DNA of 39,852 bases from positions 6,661-46,512 of IMG/VR virus record IMGVR_UViG_3300030061_001375. The stretch is one strand, 5' to 3'. Numbering within the stretch: position 1 is the first letter of the stretch; every line of letters begins with the position of its first letter. The notes below the pieces were generated by a model that worked only from the letters and a program-made list of their open reading frames with translations, searched no databases and had not been told where the DNA came from. The position numbers and the translations under genes are program-made. Shown here piece after piece: positions 18,401-26,444 of the stretch. Origin of the DNA: a virus.

Positions 18401-21400
18401 TATGTTAGAGTTCATAAAACAGTATAATGCTTTTAACGGTAAAACTGGTGTTGCTGCTCCTTCAAGAACAGCGTTAGTAGCTTCGGAAGTTGATGATAAA
18501 AACGCTAAAGAGTCTAAAGAAGCTTCAGATCAAGTACAACAAATATTTGAACAAAGAGGTGTGGCTGGTGCTATGGATATTATAGATTTATTTAAACCTA
18601 TAACAGCTAGAATAGCAGAAGAACGTAGAAACGCACCAAACTACGACAAAGAGCTTTTAATGAGTGAAATAGAAATAGGTAAGCGTGGAATATTTGATTT
18701 AATTAGAGATTACAAAGTTGAGTCTGGCGTGCCATTAGCCGCTTATATTAACACTAATTTAAGAAGAAGAGCTATAGAAGCTTCTAGAAGAGTTTTAGGT
18801 GAAGAGTTTACAGAAGACGTTTCAACAAGAGTTGATATAGCCGAAAGAGAAGTAGATGTAGAAATATCAAGACCACAAAGAAAAAAAATTAGATTAGCTG
18901 AAAGATTAGGTGTTAAAAATAAAGTTGATAAAATTATATCTAAAAAAATATCAGACTTAGATATAAACAATTTAAACTTTAAAAACTTAAAAAACTTAGT
19001 ACCTGAAATAGTTGGTGAGCTTTATGGCATATCGCCTAAAAAAATAGAAAACTTAGCTAATATAACTAAAAAAGAGTTACAGTCAGCTCAAATGTTTATT
19101 AATAAAAATGCTGATTTATTAATAGCTATGTTACCAGAAGGTGCTACATCAGGTGGTACAGCAACTGGCGTGCCTAAAACTTTATTAAACGAATTTTATA
19201 CTAAAACTAGTAGAGCTAAAATGGCTGAAACTGGCACTAAAGCTGGTTTAGCAATACAGGTTAAAAATAAAAATATAGATAAAACTAAGTTTTTAGAAGT
19301 TTTTGGCATTGTTGACGGTAAACCCGTACGTACAGACAGAAATACGTCAGCTCGGGTTTTAGCAATAGCTAATCAAACAGGCAAAATGCTTACTAATCAG
19401 GCTGTAAGACAACAGCTTTTAGACGATGGCCAAGTAGCTAGTGCTTTGTTTAAAATAGAAGACGGTAAATCTCCGGCTATGGAGGCAAAGGCTGCCGCTA
19501 ATTTAACGCCTGAAAAACTCATGGAGTTTATGTCTAGAGTGCCTAGTGTTGGTAATATAATATCACCATTAATGCCATTATATAGAAAAAAATATTTGAC
19601 TGAAGCTATGGATATTGTATATAGCGGTGTTTTAAGTGCTAACGAAATAGTTGACTTAACAAATGATATAGACAAAATAATAAAGCAATATGTAAAAGAG
19701 CCGGTTGATAATGTTAGAATAACTAAAAAACCTGAAGATTTTAATAAGTATTTAATTGACGAGTTATTAAATTTTGACTTAAGCATATTAGAAATAACAG
19801 GTGTTAAAGAAACTAAAAACGAGCTTTTTTTAGATTTAGATTTAATTAAAGAACAAAGAGCCGGTGCTGTAATTGCTGTTAAAAAATTAATTGATAAACA
19901 TGGTATCGAGCAAGCTCTTAGATATGCTTTAGCTTTTATGAAACCTATGTACGCTGGCGCTTCTAAAATAGCTGACGGTAGATATGACGTAAACAGTGAA
20001 GGTGATGTGTTTTACATAGGCGACGAAGCTTTTGAGCAATTAGAAATATATAAAAGACAAGAAAAAGCAAAGCCAGAAGGAGCGTTGTCACAAGTTTTAA
20101 TGAACAGAGCTCAAGTATTTAAAAATGTACCTGACTTTGTAAATGTTTTAAATAAAGGTGTACCTGGTTTAAATATAGTTTATACAGGCGCAAACTTAAG
20201 CACGGCAATTTTTAATTATAATGGTAAACCTATAAGCGTAAACACTAGCATTATAGATCAAACTAGTCAAAACTTTATAAATAAAATAAAAAACGAAGGA
20301 GAAGCTGCTGTTAAAAAACAAAGTTTAAAAGAAGCTAAAGAAGCTAGAGAGTTAATTAATGATCTTATAACTATATTTAATGAAGAAAATAGCTTGTCTA
20401 ATAAAAATTTAGCTATGATGCTTTTTAGCTTAAACTCTAACATGCAAACTCCTATGCGTAGAGCGGCTAACTTATTTTATGTTTCAGAAAACTATAACAC
20501 ATTTAAAAATCCAGGCAGCCAATTAGAGTATGAACACATGATACCTGCTAACTGGATGATGATTAAAACATTGCAAGCTAATTTAGCAGAAGGCGGTATA
20601 AAAAACTTAGATAATTTTTATAAAAACTATAACGTAGCTATTATACCTAAAGAAATGAATACTATTATCAACTCTAAAGAAGTTGGTTATAAATCTACTA
20701 TGCCTAGCGATTATAAGTTAACAGATCCTGCTTGGAAAAGATATTATAACAATAGAACTTTAGGTAAAAAAGATATGGTAGCTATTAGAGAGTTAGGTAC
20801 TAGTAAGCTTGTAGGTTCAAATCATATAAAAGTTAAATTTATAAAAGATTCTAAAAACGCTCAAACGTTTGAAAAAGCAATACAAAAAAGTAGAGAAGTA
20901 GGTGTTGAAAGCAAAGGTATAAGTATTTTAGATTTTGATGACACTCTAGCGGTTAGTCAATCATTAGTTAAGTTTACTAGACCAGACGGTACAACAGGGA
21001 CTTTAACTCCTGCGCAATATGCTAGTACTTATGAAAGTTTATTAGGACAAGGTTATGTATTTGATTTTTCTGAGTTTAACAAAGTTATAAAAGGTAGAAC
21101 AGCGCCATTGTTTCAAAAAGCTTTAAAACTTGCTAATAAATTTGGCACAAAAGACATGTTTGTTTTAACAGCTAGACCGCCTGAGTCTGCTGTTGCTATA
21201 TTTGAATTTTTAAAAGCAAATGGTTTAAATATACCTTTAAAAAATATAACTGGTCTTGCAAACTCTACGGCTGAAGCAAAAGCGTTATGGGTTGCTGAGA
21301 AAGTCGCTGATGGTTACAATGACTTTTATTTTGCTGACGATGCGTTGCAGAATGTGCAGGCAGTTAAAAATATATTAGATCAATTTGATGTTAAATCAAA

Positions 21401-23465
21401 AGTTAGACAAGCAAAAGGAACTGAGAGTAAAGCTGCTATGAACAAAGCGTTTAATGAAATACTTGAAAACGTTACTGGCATTGGCGCTGATAAAAGATTT
21501 GGCGCTGCTAAAGCTAGAAAACGTGGTGCTAGCAAAGGTAAATTTAGATTTTTTATACCACCATCACATGAAGATTTTGTAGGTTTATTATATAACTTTA
21601 TGGGTAAAGGTAGAATAGGTGATAGTCATAGAGACTTTTTTGAAAAAACTTTAATAAAACCTTTAAACAGAGCTTTTAGAGAGCTTGATACTGCTAGACA
21701 GTCTATAGCAAACGATTACAAAGCTTTAAATAAACAAATGCCTGAAGTTAAAAGTTTGTTTAAAAAAGAAGTGCCAACAGGTGATTTTACTTATGAAGAC
21801 GCTATAAGAGTTTATTTGTTTGATAAGCACGGGCATACTGTACCTGGTTTAAGTAAAAAAGATCAAGCAGATCTTGTTAGCTTAGTTCGTAATGATGAAA
21901 AGTTATTAGCTTATGCTGAGGCTTTAAACATAATATCAAAGCAAGAAGATTATGTTGCTCCTACAGAGACTTGGGACACAGGTGATATTAGAGTTGATTT
22001 AGATGATGCTACTGGTAGAGTTGGTAGAGCTCAGTTTTTTAAAGAGTTTAGTGATAATGTTGATATTATATTTTCTACAGAAAATTTAAATAAAATTGAA
22101 GCTGCTTACGGTAAAGAGATGAGGGACTCTATATTAGATATGCTTTATAGAATACAAACAGGTAGAAACAGGCCACAAGGTCAAGACGGTTATGTAAATG
22201 TATTTGTAGATTATTTAAATGGATCTGTTAGTACTGTAATGTTTTTTAATGTTAGATCAGCTATATTACAGCAATTATCTTTTGTAAACTTTATAAACTT
22301 TGCTGATAATAATTTATTTGCCGCTGCTAAAGCTTTTGCTAATCAAAAACAATACTGGGCTGATTGGGCTATGTTGTTTAACTCTGACTTTATGAAACAA
22401 AGACGTGGTGGTATTAGAACAGATGTTAACGGCGCTGAATTAGCTCAAGCTGTAGCAAAGTCAGATAGTCCAACTCGTACTGTTATACAGAAGTTGTTAC
22501 AAATAGGTTTTTTACCTACACAAATTGGTGATAATATTGCGATTGCTTCTGGTGGTGCTACAATGTATAGAAATAGACTTAACACTTATTTAAAACAAGG
22601 TTTAAGTAAAAAAGAAGCTCAAGAAAAAGCTTTTGCTGATTTTCAAGAAATAGCAGAAGCTACACAGCAGTCTGCAAGACCTGATATGGTTTCAAAACAA
22701 CAGTCTTCTGTTGCTGGTAAAATAATATTAAATTTTCAAAACGTTACTTCGCAGTATAACAGATTAATGAAAAAATCTTTTTCAGATTTAATTAATAGAA
22801 GAATATCTAAAGGTTATACTACTCAAGCTCAAAGTGATTTAGCTAATGTAAATAAAATATTATATTATGGCGCTGTACAAAATATAATATTCTATAGTTT
22901 ACAGTCTGCTTTATTTATGATGTTGTTTGATGATGACGATGAAGAGTTTTTTGACAAGAAAAAAGAAAGAGTTTTAAACGGTAGCTTAGACAGTATATTA
23001 AGAGGTGCTGGTATATATGGTGCTATTGCTTCTACGCTAAAAAATGTTGTTAAAAAATTTAGAGAACAACGTGAGGCTAAAAGACCAGACATGACTGCTG
23101 TTGCTATAGAAGCTTTAAACTTATCACCTGTTATAGGTATTAAAGCTAGCAGAATAGTAGGCGCGGAAAAAACTTTAGTGTATGACAAAAGAGCTATAGA
23201 AAAAATGGGTGATTTTGATATTGATAATCCACATTTTGATGCATATACAGCTTATGTTGAAGCGATACTTAATCTACCATTAAATAGAATTTATAGAAAA
23301 ACTATAAACACTAGAAACTCTTTTGACTCACAATACAAAGCATATCAAAGAGTATTATTCTTTAGTGGTTATACCACATATAATTTAGGTATAAAAAACA
23401 AAGAAGTTGAAAAATACAAAAAAAGAAGAAAAAAGAAACAAGGTAAAAAAATACATATTTATTAA
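15453..23465 (+). CDS. Giant multidomain virion protein (gp16-like position) with HAD-phosphatase-like domain (2670 aa)
   Basis: Several modules can be read. Residues 867-872 are HHDGLH, a zincin-like helix in which the usual Glu of HExxH is Asp, followed downstream by an acidic DEEFFTAVSD helix. Residues about 1080-1125 (VPLAAYINTNLRRRAIEASR) resemble the sigma-like segment found in large phage polyvalent proteins. Around 1692-1740, EYEHMIPANW and NYNVAIIPKEMN hint at an HNH-like element. Residues 1827-1965 form a HAD domain with DFDDTLA (motif I), LTAR (motif II, Thr1906), a Lys-containing helix and ADDALQN (motif IV). The last 500 residues contain the conserved-looking QQSARPDMVSKQQSSVAGK segment, a hydrophobic stretch near 2470-2490 and a very basic tail. 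It probably is ejected with DNA; which domains are active is unknown. Confidence 0.7.
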   Translation: MFTLGDNQYTLEQLKGFASKRGEDFDSYFTSLQQIGLQGEGYTPKIEGSKTAELPQISPDDVNLTEEQFMTRYKDVLGMMGFKVEQANRGLPVGRGLKVGVPFTDAITITSPPDENKNTVSETFGVDVLNLFMGIQHRNKASKINDFIKQHADKSGIDLNFFSAGYQTAREKYDSVDFENLSAKEIFEIQNDISNDIFNSGDAVTKVVADIAVGMQDLQKNTINSLSKKYNVADISQNSEAMEEYTFIMGKEFDKRLDESENLKRLEKLTGEIAQNVFKPALKPQLAKEEEDEVLSETALGRAIIKGFRRNPKLDKLFRAIYGTAGVKFPKAAADFTKLNIDERIGNISAELEELKQKDPNEKINVIGVFNSKMPELNVKGGMYTVAERIEQINNIMPKLEEQASQQFAKGKEYQEKLQKLNVVELYDEDLSIDIDGEKLYSMIGDQGVQMLSVMLSGGGSTMVQEAGNAYAEITSQKAAMKMFPDLELKEALKAFYKEDIKTQADAILELVKNGESDTDIAFSIGGVNASLDMAGAYIGFSRAVKFLPKKLTRQFIDGEYIKFLQGGYKSFGKDVAISMFAETLTETLQEGVNLFGVSRATGVNPKVKEIKKRVLEAGTQAMLATGPLVGGGKIVTTGSKELLTQFVAHTNPDHKRNFINQARKKVDLEYKNGKRSKEDRDAIHDQLDMMDEYTNLDLLGDNKKSKENYINAATEDVVLRRQQEKLESEKKTLEKFGGVDPMGGRGSVAIDLELNKIKKKREALSKKKMKAVRTGNYLQSLKSISYAINNTQDGILGDKTITSFEFVEGALKYIDGKKYNITKGQRDRLQNGESTAITFGNETIAVKENAINLINKNDPYSTNSIHHDGLHLILNAFNDKQLKEARNLLTKELGKSTDPLQIKMNEDIAGRFLQYVADPDYKGRALDEEFFTAVSDVYKAYTLANLNTESAGVFDLLAEGFRNIFRKNTGMNLDLEKLDPGTMLEFIKQYNAFNGKTGVAAPSRTALVASEVDDKNAKESKEASDQVQQIFEQRGVAGAMDIIDLFKPITARIAEERRNAPNYDKELLMSEIEIGKRGIFDLIRDYKVESGVPLAAYINTNLRRRAIEASRRVLGEEFTEDVSTRVDIAEREVDVEISRPQRKKIRLAERLGVKNKVDKIISKKISDLDINNLNFKNLKNLVPEIVGELYGISPKKIENLANITKKELQSAQMFINKNADLLIAMLPEGATSGGTATGVPKTLLNEFYTKTSRAKMAETGTKAGLAIQVKNKNIDKTKFLEVFGIVDGKPVRTDRNTSARVLAIANQTGKMLTNQAVRQQLLDDGQVASALFKIEDGKSPAMEAKAAANLTPEKLMEFMSRVPSVGNIISPLMPLYRKKYLTEAMDIVYSGVLSANEIVDLTNDIDKIIKQYVKEPVDNVRITKKPEDFNKYLIDELLNFDLSILEITGVKETKNELFLDLDLIKEQRAGAVIAVKKLIDKHGIEQALRYALAFMKPMYAGASKIADGRYDVNSEGDVFYIGDEAFEQLEIYKRQEKAKPEGALSQVLMNRAQVFKNVPDFVNVLNKGVPGLNIVYTGANLSTAIFNYNGKPISVNTSIIDQTSQNFINKIKNEGEAAVKKQSLKEAKEARELINDLITIFNEENSLSNKNLAMMLFSLNSNMQTPMRRAANLFYVSENYNTFKNPGSQLEYEHMIPANWMMIKTLQANLAEGGIKNLDNFYKNYNVAIIPKEMNTIINSKEVGYKSTMPSDYKLTDPAWKRYYNNRTLGKKDMVAIRELGTSKLVGSNHIKVKFIKDSKNAQTFEKAIQKSREVGVESKGISILDFDDTLAVSQSLVKFTRPDGTTGTLTPAQYASTYESLLGQGYVFDFSEFNKVIKGRTAPLFQKALKLANKFGTKDMFVLTARPPESAVAIFEFLKANGLNIPLKNITGLANSTAEAKALWVAEKVADGYNDFYFADDALQNVQAVKNILDQFDVKSKVRQAKGTESKAAMNKAFNEILENVTGIGADKRFGAAKARKRGASKGKFRFFIPPSHEDFVGLLYNFMGKGRIGDSHRDFFEKTLIKPLNRAFRELDTARQSIANDYKALNKQMPEVKSLFKKEVPTGDFTYEDAIRVYLFDKHGHTVPGLSKKDQADLVSLVRNDEKLLAYAEALNIISKQEDYVAPTETWDTGDIRVDLDDATGRVGRAQFFKEFSDNVDIIFSTENLNKIEAAYGKEMRDSILDMLYRIQTGRNRPQGQDGYVNVFVDYLNGSVSTVMFFNVRSAILQQLSFVNFINFADNNLFAAAKAFANQKQYWADWAMLFNSDFMKQRRGGIRTDVNGAELAQAVAKSDSPTRTVIQKLLQIGFLPTQIGDNIAIASGGATMYRNRLNTYLKQGLSKKEAQEKAFADFQEIAEATQQSARPDMVSKQQSSVAGKIILNFQNVTSQYNRLMKKSFSDLINRRISKGYTTQAQSDLANVNKILYYGAVQNIIFYSLQSALFMMLFDDDDEEFFDKKKERVLNGSLDSILRGAGIYGAIASTLKNVVKKFREQREAKRPDMTAVAIEALNLSPVIGIKASRIVGAEKTLVYDKRAIEKMGDFDIDNPHFDAYTAYVEAILNLPLNRIYRKTINTRNSFDSQYKAYQRVLFFSGYTTYNLGIKNKEVEKYKKRRKKKQGKKIHIY

Positions 23466-24514
23466 TGAAAAAACTATTTATACTATTATTAGTTATTTTA
23501 ACAGCTTGCGCAGCGCCTAAAAAATGTTGCGGTCAAGATATAAAAAAGATATTTAAATTCTCTACTTTTTATGCGGCTGCAAATGGTGGTACATCAATAT
23601 CAGATGTTGACGTATTTTCTGTTACAAATGGACTTGAAACTACTACAATAAAAACGCCTTATGATTATAATTTAGTCTTAGGCATACGTAAAATAGCTAG
23701 GTTTGGTTATGAAAATAGAGCACAAACATTTTACGATGGTACTGAAAACTCGTGGTCTGACGGCGCTAACATAGGTAAAGTATCTGGTTTAGAGTTTTTA
23801 TTTGAAGTTGATTATAGTAGACAGCAAGGTAATGAGTATATTGATCAACATCATTTTGTTAGATTTGTAGATAATAAATATATATTAAAAGGTGAATATT
23901 TAGAAGATGGTTTTGCAGACGTTAAATATGTTGAAACATCAGAAAGATATAGGTATAAAATAAGTAATAAGTTTTCGCTTAACATAGGCGCTGCACAAAG
24001 ATTATCTGAGCCATACGGTTATGATCCGCTAGAAGAGTGGAAGTTAGATAATGGCGGTATACATTATACGTATTTAGCTTTACAAGAAGGTTACAATGTA
24101 GATGTATTTAACTCTGAATACATAGATCCAAGTGGTAATGTAGTAGCAACATCAGCTGACGTTTGGGAACAAGTTGTAATACCTACAGTGTTAGCAGATT
24201 ATACTGAAAGAAAACGTAATGAGTTAGATCAAATAATACAGCATTCGTTAGTATTAGGTTTTGATTATTATCATTATACTAAAATGTTTTGGACACATGC
24301 TTGGGCTAACGTTATGCCTTGGCATTATGACGATGATGGCGAGTTTTCATATCACAAATATAACAATGGCCAGTGGCTAGATTATAGCGGTGGCTTAATA
24401 TTTGGTTATAAGCTAAATAAGTCATTAGGTTTGTTTGCAGAAGGCAAGTATAATAAATATTGGAATAGAGAGTGGTACGACTTTAAATTTGGAGTAAATT
24501 ACGTAATCTTTTAA
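23465..24514 (+). CDS. Exported outer-membrane/lipoprotein beta-barrel-like protein (349 aa)
   Basis: The gene overlaps the giant gene by one base (TAATG). The N-terminus is a clear export signal: two Lys, a Leu/Ile core and LTAC at residues 12-15, which fits a lipobox; cleavage after CCG before Gln23 by signal peptidase I is an alternative usual in Bacteroidetes. The mature part is rich in Tyr, Trp and Phe with alternating strands (GLEFLFEVDYSRQQ, HSLVLGFDYYHYTKMFWTHA) and ends in Phe, as outer-membrane barrels do. It sits with two other envelope proteins downstream of the virion genes. Possible jobs are outer-membrane disruption at lysis, superinfection exclusion or a virion component; none is shown by the sequence. 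Confidence 0.65.
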   Translation: MKKLFILLLVILTACAAPKKCCGQDIKKIFKFSTFYAAANGGTSISDVDVFSVTNGLETTTIKTPYDYNLVLGIRKIARFGYENRAQTFYDGTENSWSDGANIGKVSGLEFLFEVDYSRQQGNEYIDQHHFVRFVDNKYILKGEYLEDGFADVKYVETSERYRYKISNKFSLNIGAAQRLSEPYGYDPLEEWKLDNGGIHYTYLALQEGYNVDVFNSEYIDPSGNVVATSADVWEQVVIPTVLADYTERKRNELDQIIQHSLVLGFDYYHYTKMFWTHAWANVMPWHYDDDGEFSYHKYNNGQWLDYSGGLIFGYKLNKSLGLFAEGKYNKYWNREWYDFKFGVNYVIF

Positions 24515-24533
24515 ACTATAACTATACACTAAA

Positions 24534-24812
24534 ATGTCAAAAGAATTAAACGAAGATACTAGTTTTAAAGTAAGCGTAAAAACGCTAATAGCTATAGGCT
24601 TAGGTTTGTCAACACTAATAGGCATGTGGTTTACACTACAAGCTGACATTGCAGAGGCGAAAGAGTTGCCAGTTTCTACACCGGAAGTTACGCGTATGGA
24701 ATTTGATATGAAAGATCAAATGATTCGCAACACTATTATGGAAACAAAAAAAGATGTTGAAGAGATTAAAGAGTCTTTAGAAAAAATAGAAGATAAACTA
24801 TATAACAGATGA
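24534..24812 (+). CDS. Single-membrane-span coiled-coil protein, holin or spanin candidate (92 aa)
   Basis: After about 15 charged residues comes one membrane helix (about 17-36, LIAIGLGLSTLIGMWFTL), then a Pro/Thr linker and a heptad-patterned helix rich in Glu and Lys (about 55-90). The layout, N-in with a periplasmic coiled coil, is that of class III holins, inner-membrane spanins or small tail-associated membrane proteins. It starts 19 bases after the barrel-like gene and overlaps the next gene by four bases (ATGA), so it is translationally coupled to the exported thioredoxin-like protein. A role in lysis is likely but not proven; the peptidase gene is 12.5 kb downstream. Confidence 0.6.
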   Translation: MSKELNEDTSFKVSVKTLIAIGLGLSTLIGMWFTLQADIAEAKELPVSTPEVTRMEFDMKDQMIRNTIMETKKDVEEIKESLEKIEDKLYNR

Positions 24813-25159
24813 AAAAATTAGACATGTCAAAGGTCGTTTATGCTTTGATGATGATAATAGTATTTACTATATCACAAGCTTTTGGCCAAATAACAGTAAC
24901 ACACTTTAATGCTGAGTGGAACTCTGCTAATAAAGTTGAGTGGTTTGGCAAACTAGACGACTGTGACCTTGCAGATGTTGATATTATTAAAGAACCAAAG
25001 TTACAAGATAAACACAAAATAGTTATTGTACCTACTATAATTATATTTAAAGACGGAGAAGAGATAAAGAGGTACCAGGCAGATCTTAGTTTTAAACTGC
25101 TTGCTACAAGAAAAGAGATACAAGGATTTATTAACGAACAAATAATGAGCGACTTTTAA
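24809..25159 (+). CDS. Exported thioredoxin-fold protein lacking the CXXC active site (116 aa)
   Basis: Residues 1-26 are a signal peptide (basic start, hydrophobic core, cleavage before Gln27). The mature part follows thioredoxin: strand VTHFNAEW, then residues 37-42 WNSANK aligned exactly with WCGPCK so that both cysteines are Asn, and later VPTIIIFKDGEEIKRYQ with the cis-Pro (Pro75) that marks the fold. Only one Cys (52) remains in the mature chain, so it cannot be a dithiol oxidoreductase. It overlaps the coiled-coil membrane protein by four bases. It may bind a periplasmic partner, as thioredoxin does for T7 polymerase in the cytoplasm, or form a tail or lysis accessory; these roles are speculation. 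Confidence 0.75.
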   Translation: MKKLDMSKVVYALMMIIVFTISQAFGQITVTHFNAEWNSANKVEWFGKLDDCDLADVDIIKEPKLQDKHKIVIVPTIIIFKDGEEIKRYQADLSFKLLATRKEIQGFINEQIMSDF

Positions 25160-25161
25160 TT

Positions 25162-25545
25162 ATGCCAGGATCAGAAAAACAAAACGATATGTTTGACGCT
25201 TCGCCTTTAGATTTTAAACAAAAAGGTAATCCGTTTCCTGTAACTAGTTGTGGTAGACGTAGAAACCCAGGTGGTCCTTTGTTTAGAAAAAAAAGTAACG
25301 AGCCTAGAAAAACTACAAAAGGTAAAGGTCGTAATTTTAGAACTGTGGAAGAAGGAGCAGGTATGACTGCAAAAGGTGTTAAAGAATATAGGCGTAAAAA
25401 TCCTGGTAGTAAATTAAAAACAGCTGTAACGGGTAAAGTAAAACCTGGTAGTAAAGCTGCTAAACGTAGAAAATCATTTTGCGCTAGATCAAAAAGTTGG
25501 ACTGGTGAAAGAGGTAAAGCCGCTAGACGTAGATGGAAATGTTAA
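25162..25545 (+). CDS. Small very basic protein with Arg/Lys-rich C-terminal motif (127 aa)
   Basis: The first 35 residues are mixed, then the chain becomes strongly basic. Residues about 63-127 (EGAGMTAKGVKEYRRKNPGS, then GSKAAKRRKSFCARSKSW and a C-terminal RRRWKC) match a segment I recall as recurrent in small proteins of marine phages; I cannot name the family with certainty. Two Cys are near the end, one of them the last residue. No membrane or signal segment. It opens a run of eight tiny basic genes up to 27710. Nucleic-acid binding, virion DNA condensation or host-factor binding are all possible. Confidence 0.7.
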   Translation: MPGSEKQNDMFDASPLDFKQKGNPFPVTSCGRRRNPGGPLFRKKSNEPRKTTKGKGRNFRTVEEGAGMTAKGVKEYRRKNPGSKLKTAVTGKVKPGSKAAKRRKSFCARSKSWTGERGKAARRRWKC

Positions 25546-25555
25546 AATAAAAATT

Positions 25556-25723
25556 ATGAAATTACAACAAAGTTCAGCATTAAAAAAAATATCTGCAGCT
25601 TGTAAGTCTGCGGCTAAACGTAAGTTTAAAGTATGGCCTAGCGCTTATGCTTCTGGTTGGGGTGTAAGATGTACTAGGGCTGGTGGGCCAAGTAAATTTG
25701 GCGGTGGTAAAAAGAAAAAATAA
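25556..25723 (+). CDS. Small basic protein of the KFKVWPSAYASG type (55 aa)
   Basis: I chose ATG 25556 because it lies in an A-rich leader after the previous stop; an in-frame ATG at 25505 would overlap the upstream gene by 41 bases. The core ACKSAAKRKFKVWPSAYASG with a following WGVRC and a glycine/lysine tail resembles a short domain found in many phages and some large viruses (I believe DUF5872, from memory). Two Cys could coordinate metal or pair. The stop overlaps the next start by one base (TAATG). Function unknown. Confidence 0.75.
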   Translation: MKLQQSSALKKISAACKSAAKRKFKVWPSAYASGWGVRCTRAGGPSKFGGGKKKK

Positions 25724-25992
25724 TGTACACGCAAGGTAACAACCCGTTTAAAAAACGTATGGGTGATTTTAAACACTCTGACGCGCCAGACGCTAAAGGT
25801 AAATTTAAAAGTTTATCACCTTCTGCGTTGGCAAGCTGGATGATTAAGTCTCGTAAAGGTAATTTAAGTAGAATTATTAGTAGTTTAAATCAACAAGTTG
25901 TTTTTAATAGAGGCAAAAATCCTAGTTATGCTCGTAAAATGAAAACAACTATGAATATAGTTAGAAAAAGATTAGGTAAAGATAAAAAATAA
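25723..25992 (+). CDS. Small basic protein, unknown function (89 aa)
   Basis: The start shares its A with the preceding stop, and its own stop shares a base with the next start, so three genes are chained by TAATG junctions. The chain is basic with a helical middle part (LSPSALASWMIKSRKGNLSR about 31-50) and a Lys/Arg-rich end; no Cys, no signal, no membrane segment. The N-terminal YTQGNNPFKKR is like the start of the gene at 27323 (YVQKNNPIKKK), so the two proteins share an N-terminal tag-like motif, a detail suggesting a common partner or targeting role. Function unknown. Confidence 0.7.
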   Translation: MYTQGNNPFKKRMGDFKHSDAPDAKGKFKSLSPSALASWMIKSRKGNLSRIISSLNQQVVFNRGKNPSYARKMKTTMNIVRKRLGKDKK

Positions 25993-26444
25993 TGGCGTAT
26001 AGAGGTGTTTTAAAAGCTAGAATAAATAAAATTTATGGTGGAGATGTAACTATAAGTAAGTGTAAAAAGCTTAAAGCAAGACCTAATGCTACACCAAGAG
26101 ACAAACAATTATGTAATTGGTTTATAAATATGCAAACAAACAGACCTTCTCCAATATCAAAACGTAAAGATCCGGTTGTAGGTACTGGCAAAAAACCAAA
26201 AGGTAGTGGTAGACGTTTGTATACAGACGAAAACCCTAAAGACACTGTAAGTATAAAGTTTGCAACACCGGCAAATGCTAGAGCAACAGTTGCAAAGGTA
26301 AAAAAAATAAGTAAACCTTACGCGCGTAAAATACAAATATTAACAGTAGGTGAGCAACGAGCAAAAGTAATGGGTAAATCACAAGTTGCTAGTATTTTTA
26401 AACGTGGTAAAGAAGCAATAAGAAAAGCAAGAAAAAATGTTTAA
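25992..26444 (+). CDS. Basic protein of unknown function (150 aa)
   Basis: The chain is Lys/Arg-rich throughout with two Cys in the N-terminal third (near residues 24 and 41) separated by KKLKARPNATPRDKQL. The second half has an alpha/beta look: DTVSIKFATPANARATVAKV, then KIQILTVGEQRAKVMGKS and a basic C-terminal helix. That pattern (strand-helix-strand with Ala/Arg) could be a small RNA- or DNA-binding fold, but I recognise no family. It overlaps the PAP2-type gene by eight bases, implying coupled translation. Confidence 0.65.
   Translation: MAYRGVLKARINKIYGGDVTISKCKKLKARPNATPRDKQLCNWFINMQTNRPSPISKRKDPVVGTGKKPKGSGRRLYTDENPKDTVSIKFATPANARATVAKVKKISKPYARKIQILTVGEQRAKVMGKSQVASIFKRGKEAIRKARKNV

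Noticed and set aside
20520-20680. HNH endonuclease domain in the giant protein
   Set aside because: EYEHMIPANW and a later Asn-rich stretch hint at it, but the complete His-Asn-His set with correct spacing is not evident, so it is mentioned only as a weak possibility in the gene entry.
25505-25555. Longer start for the 55-residue gene
   Set aside because: The extra 17 residues lie in the shifted frame of the upstream basic gene and the shorter start has the usual A-rich leader after a stop.
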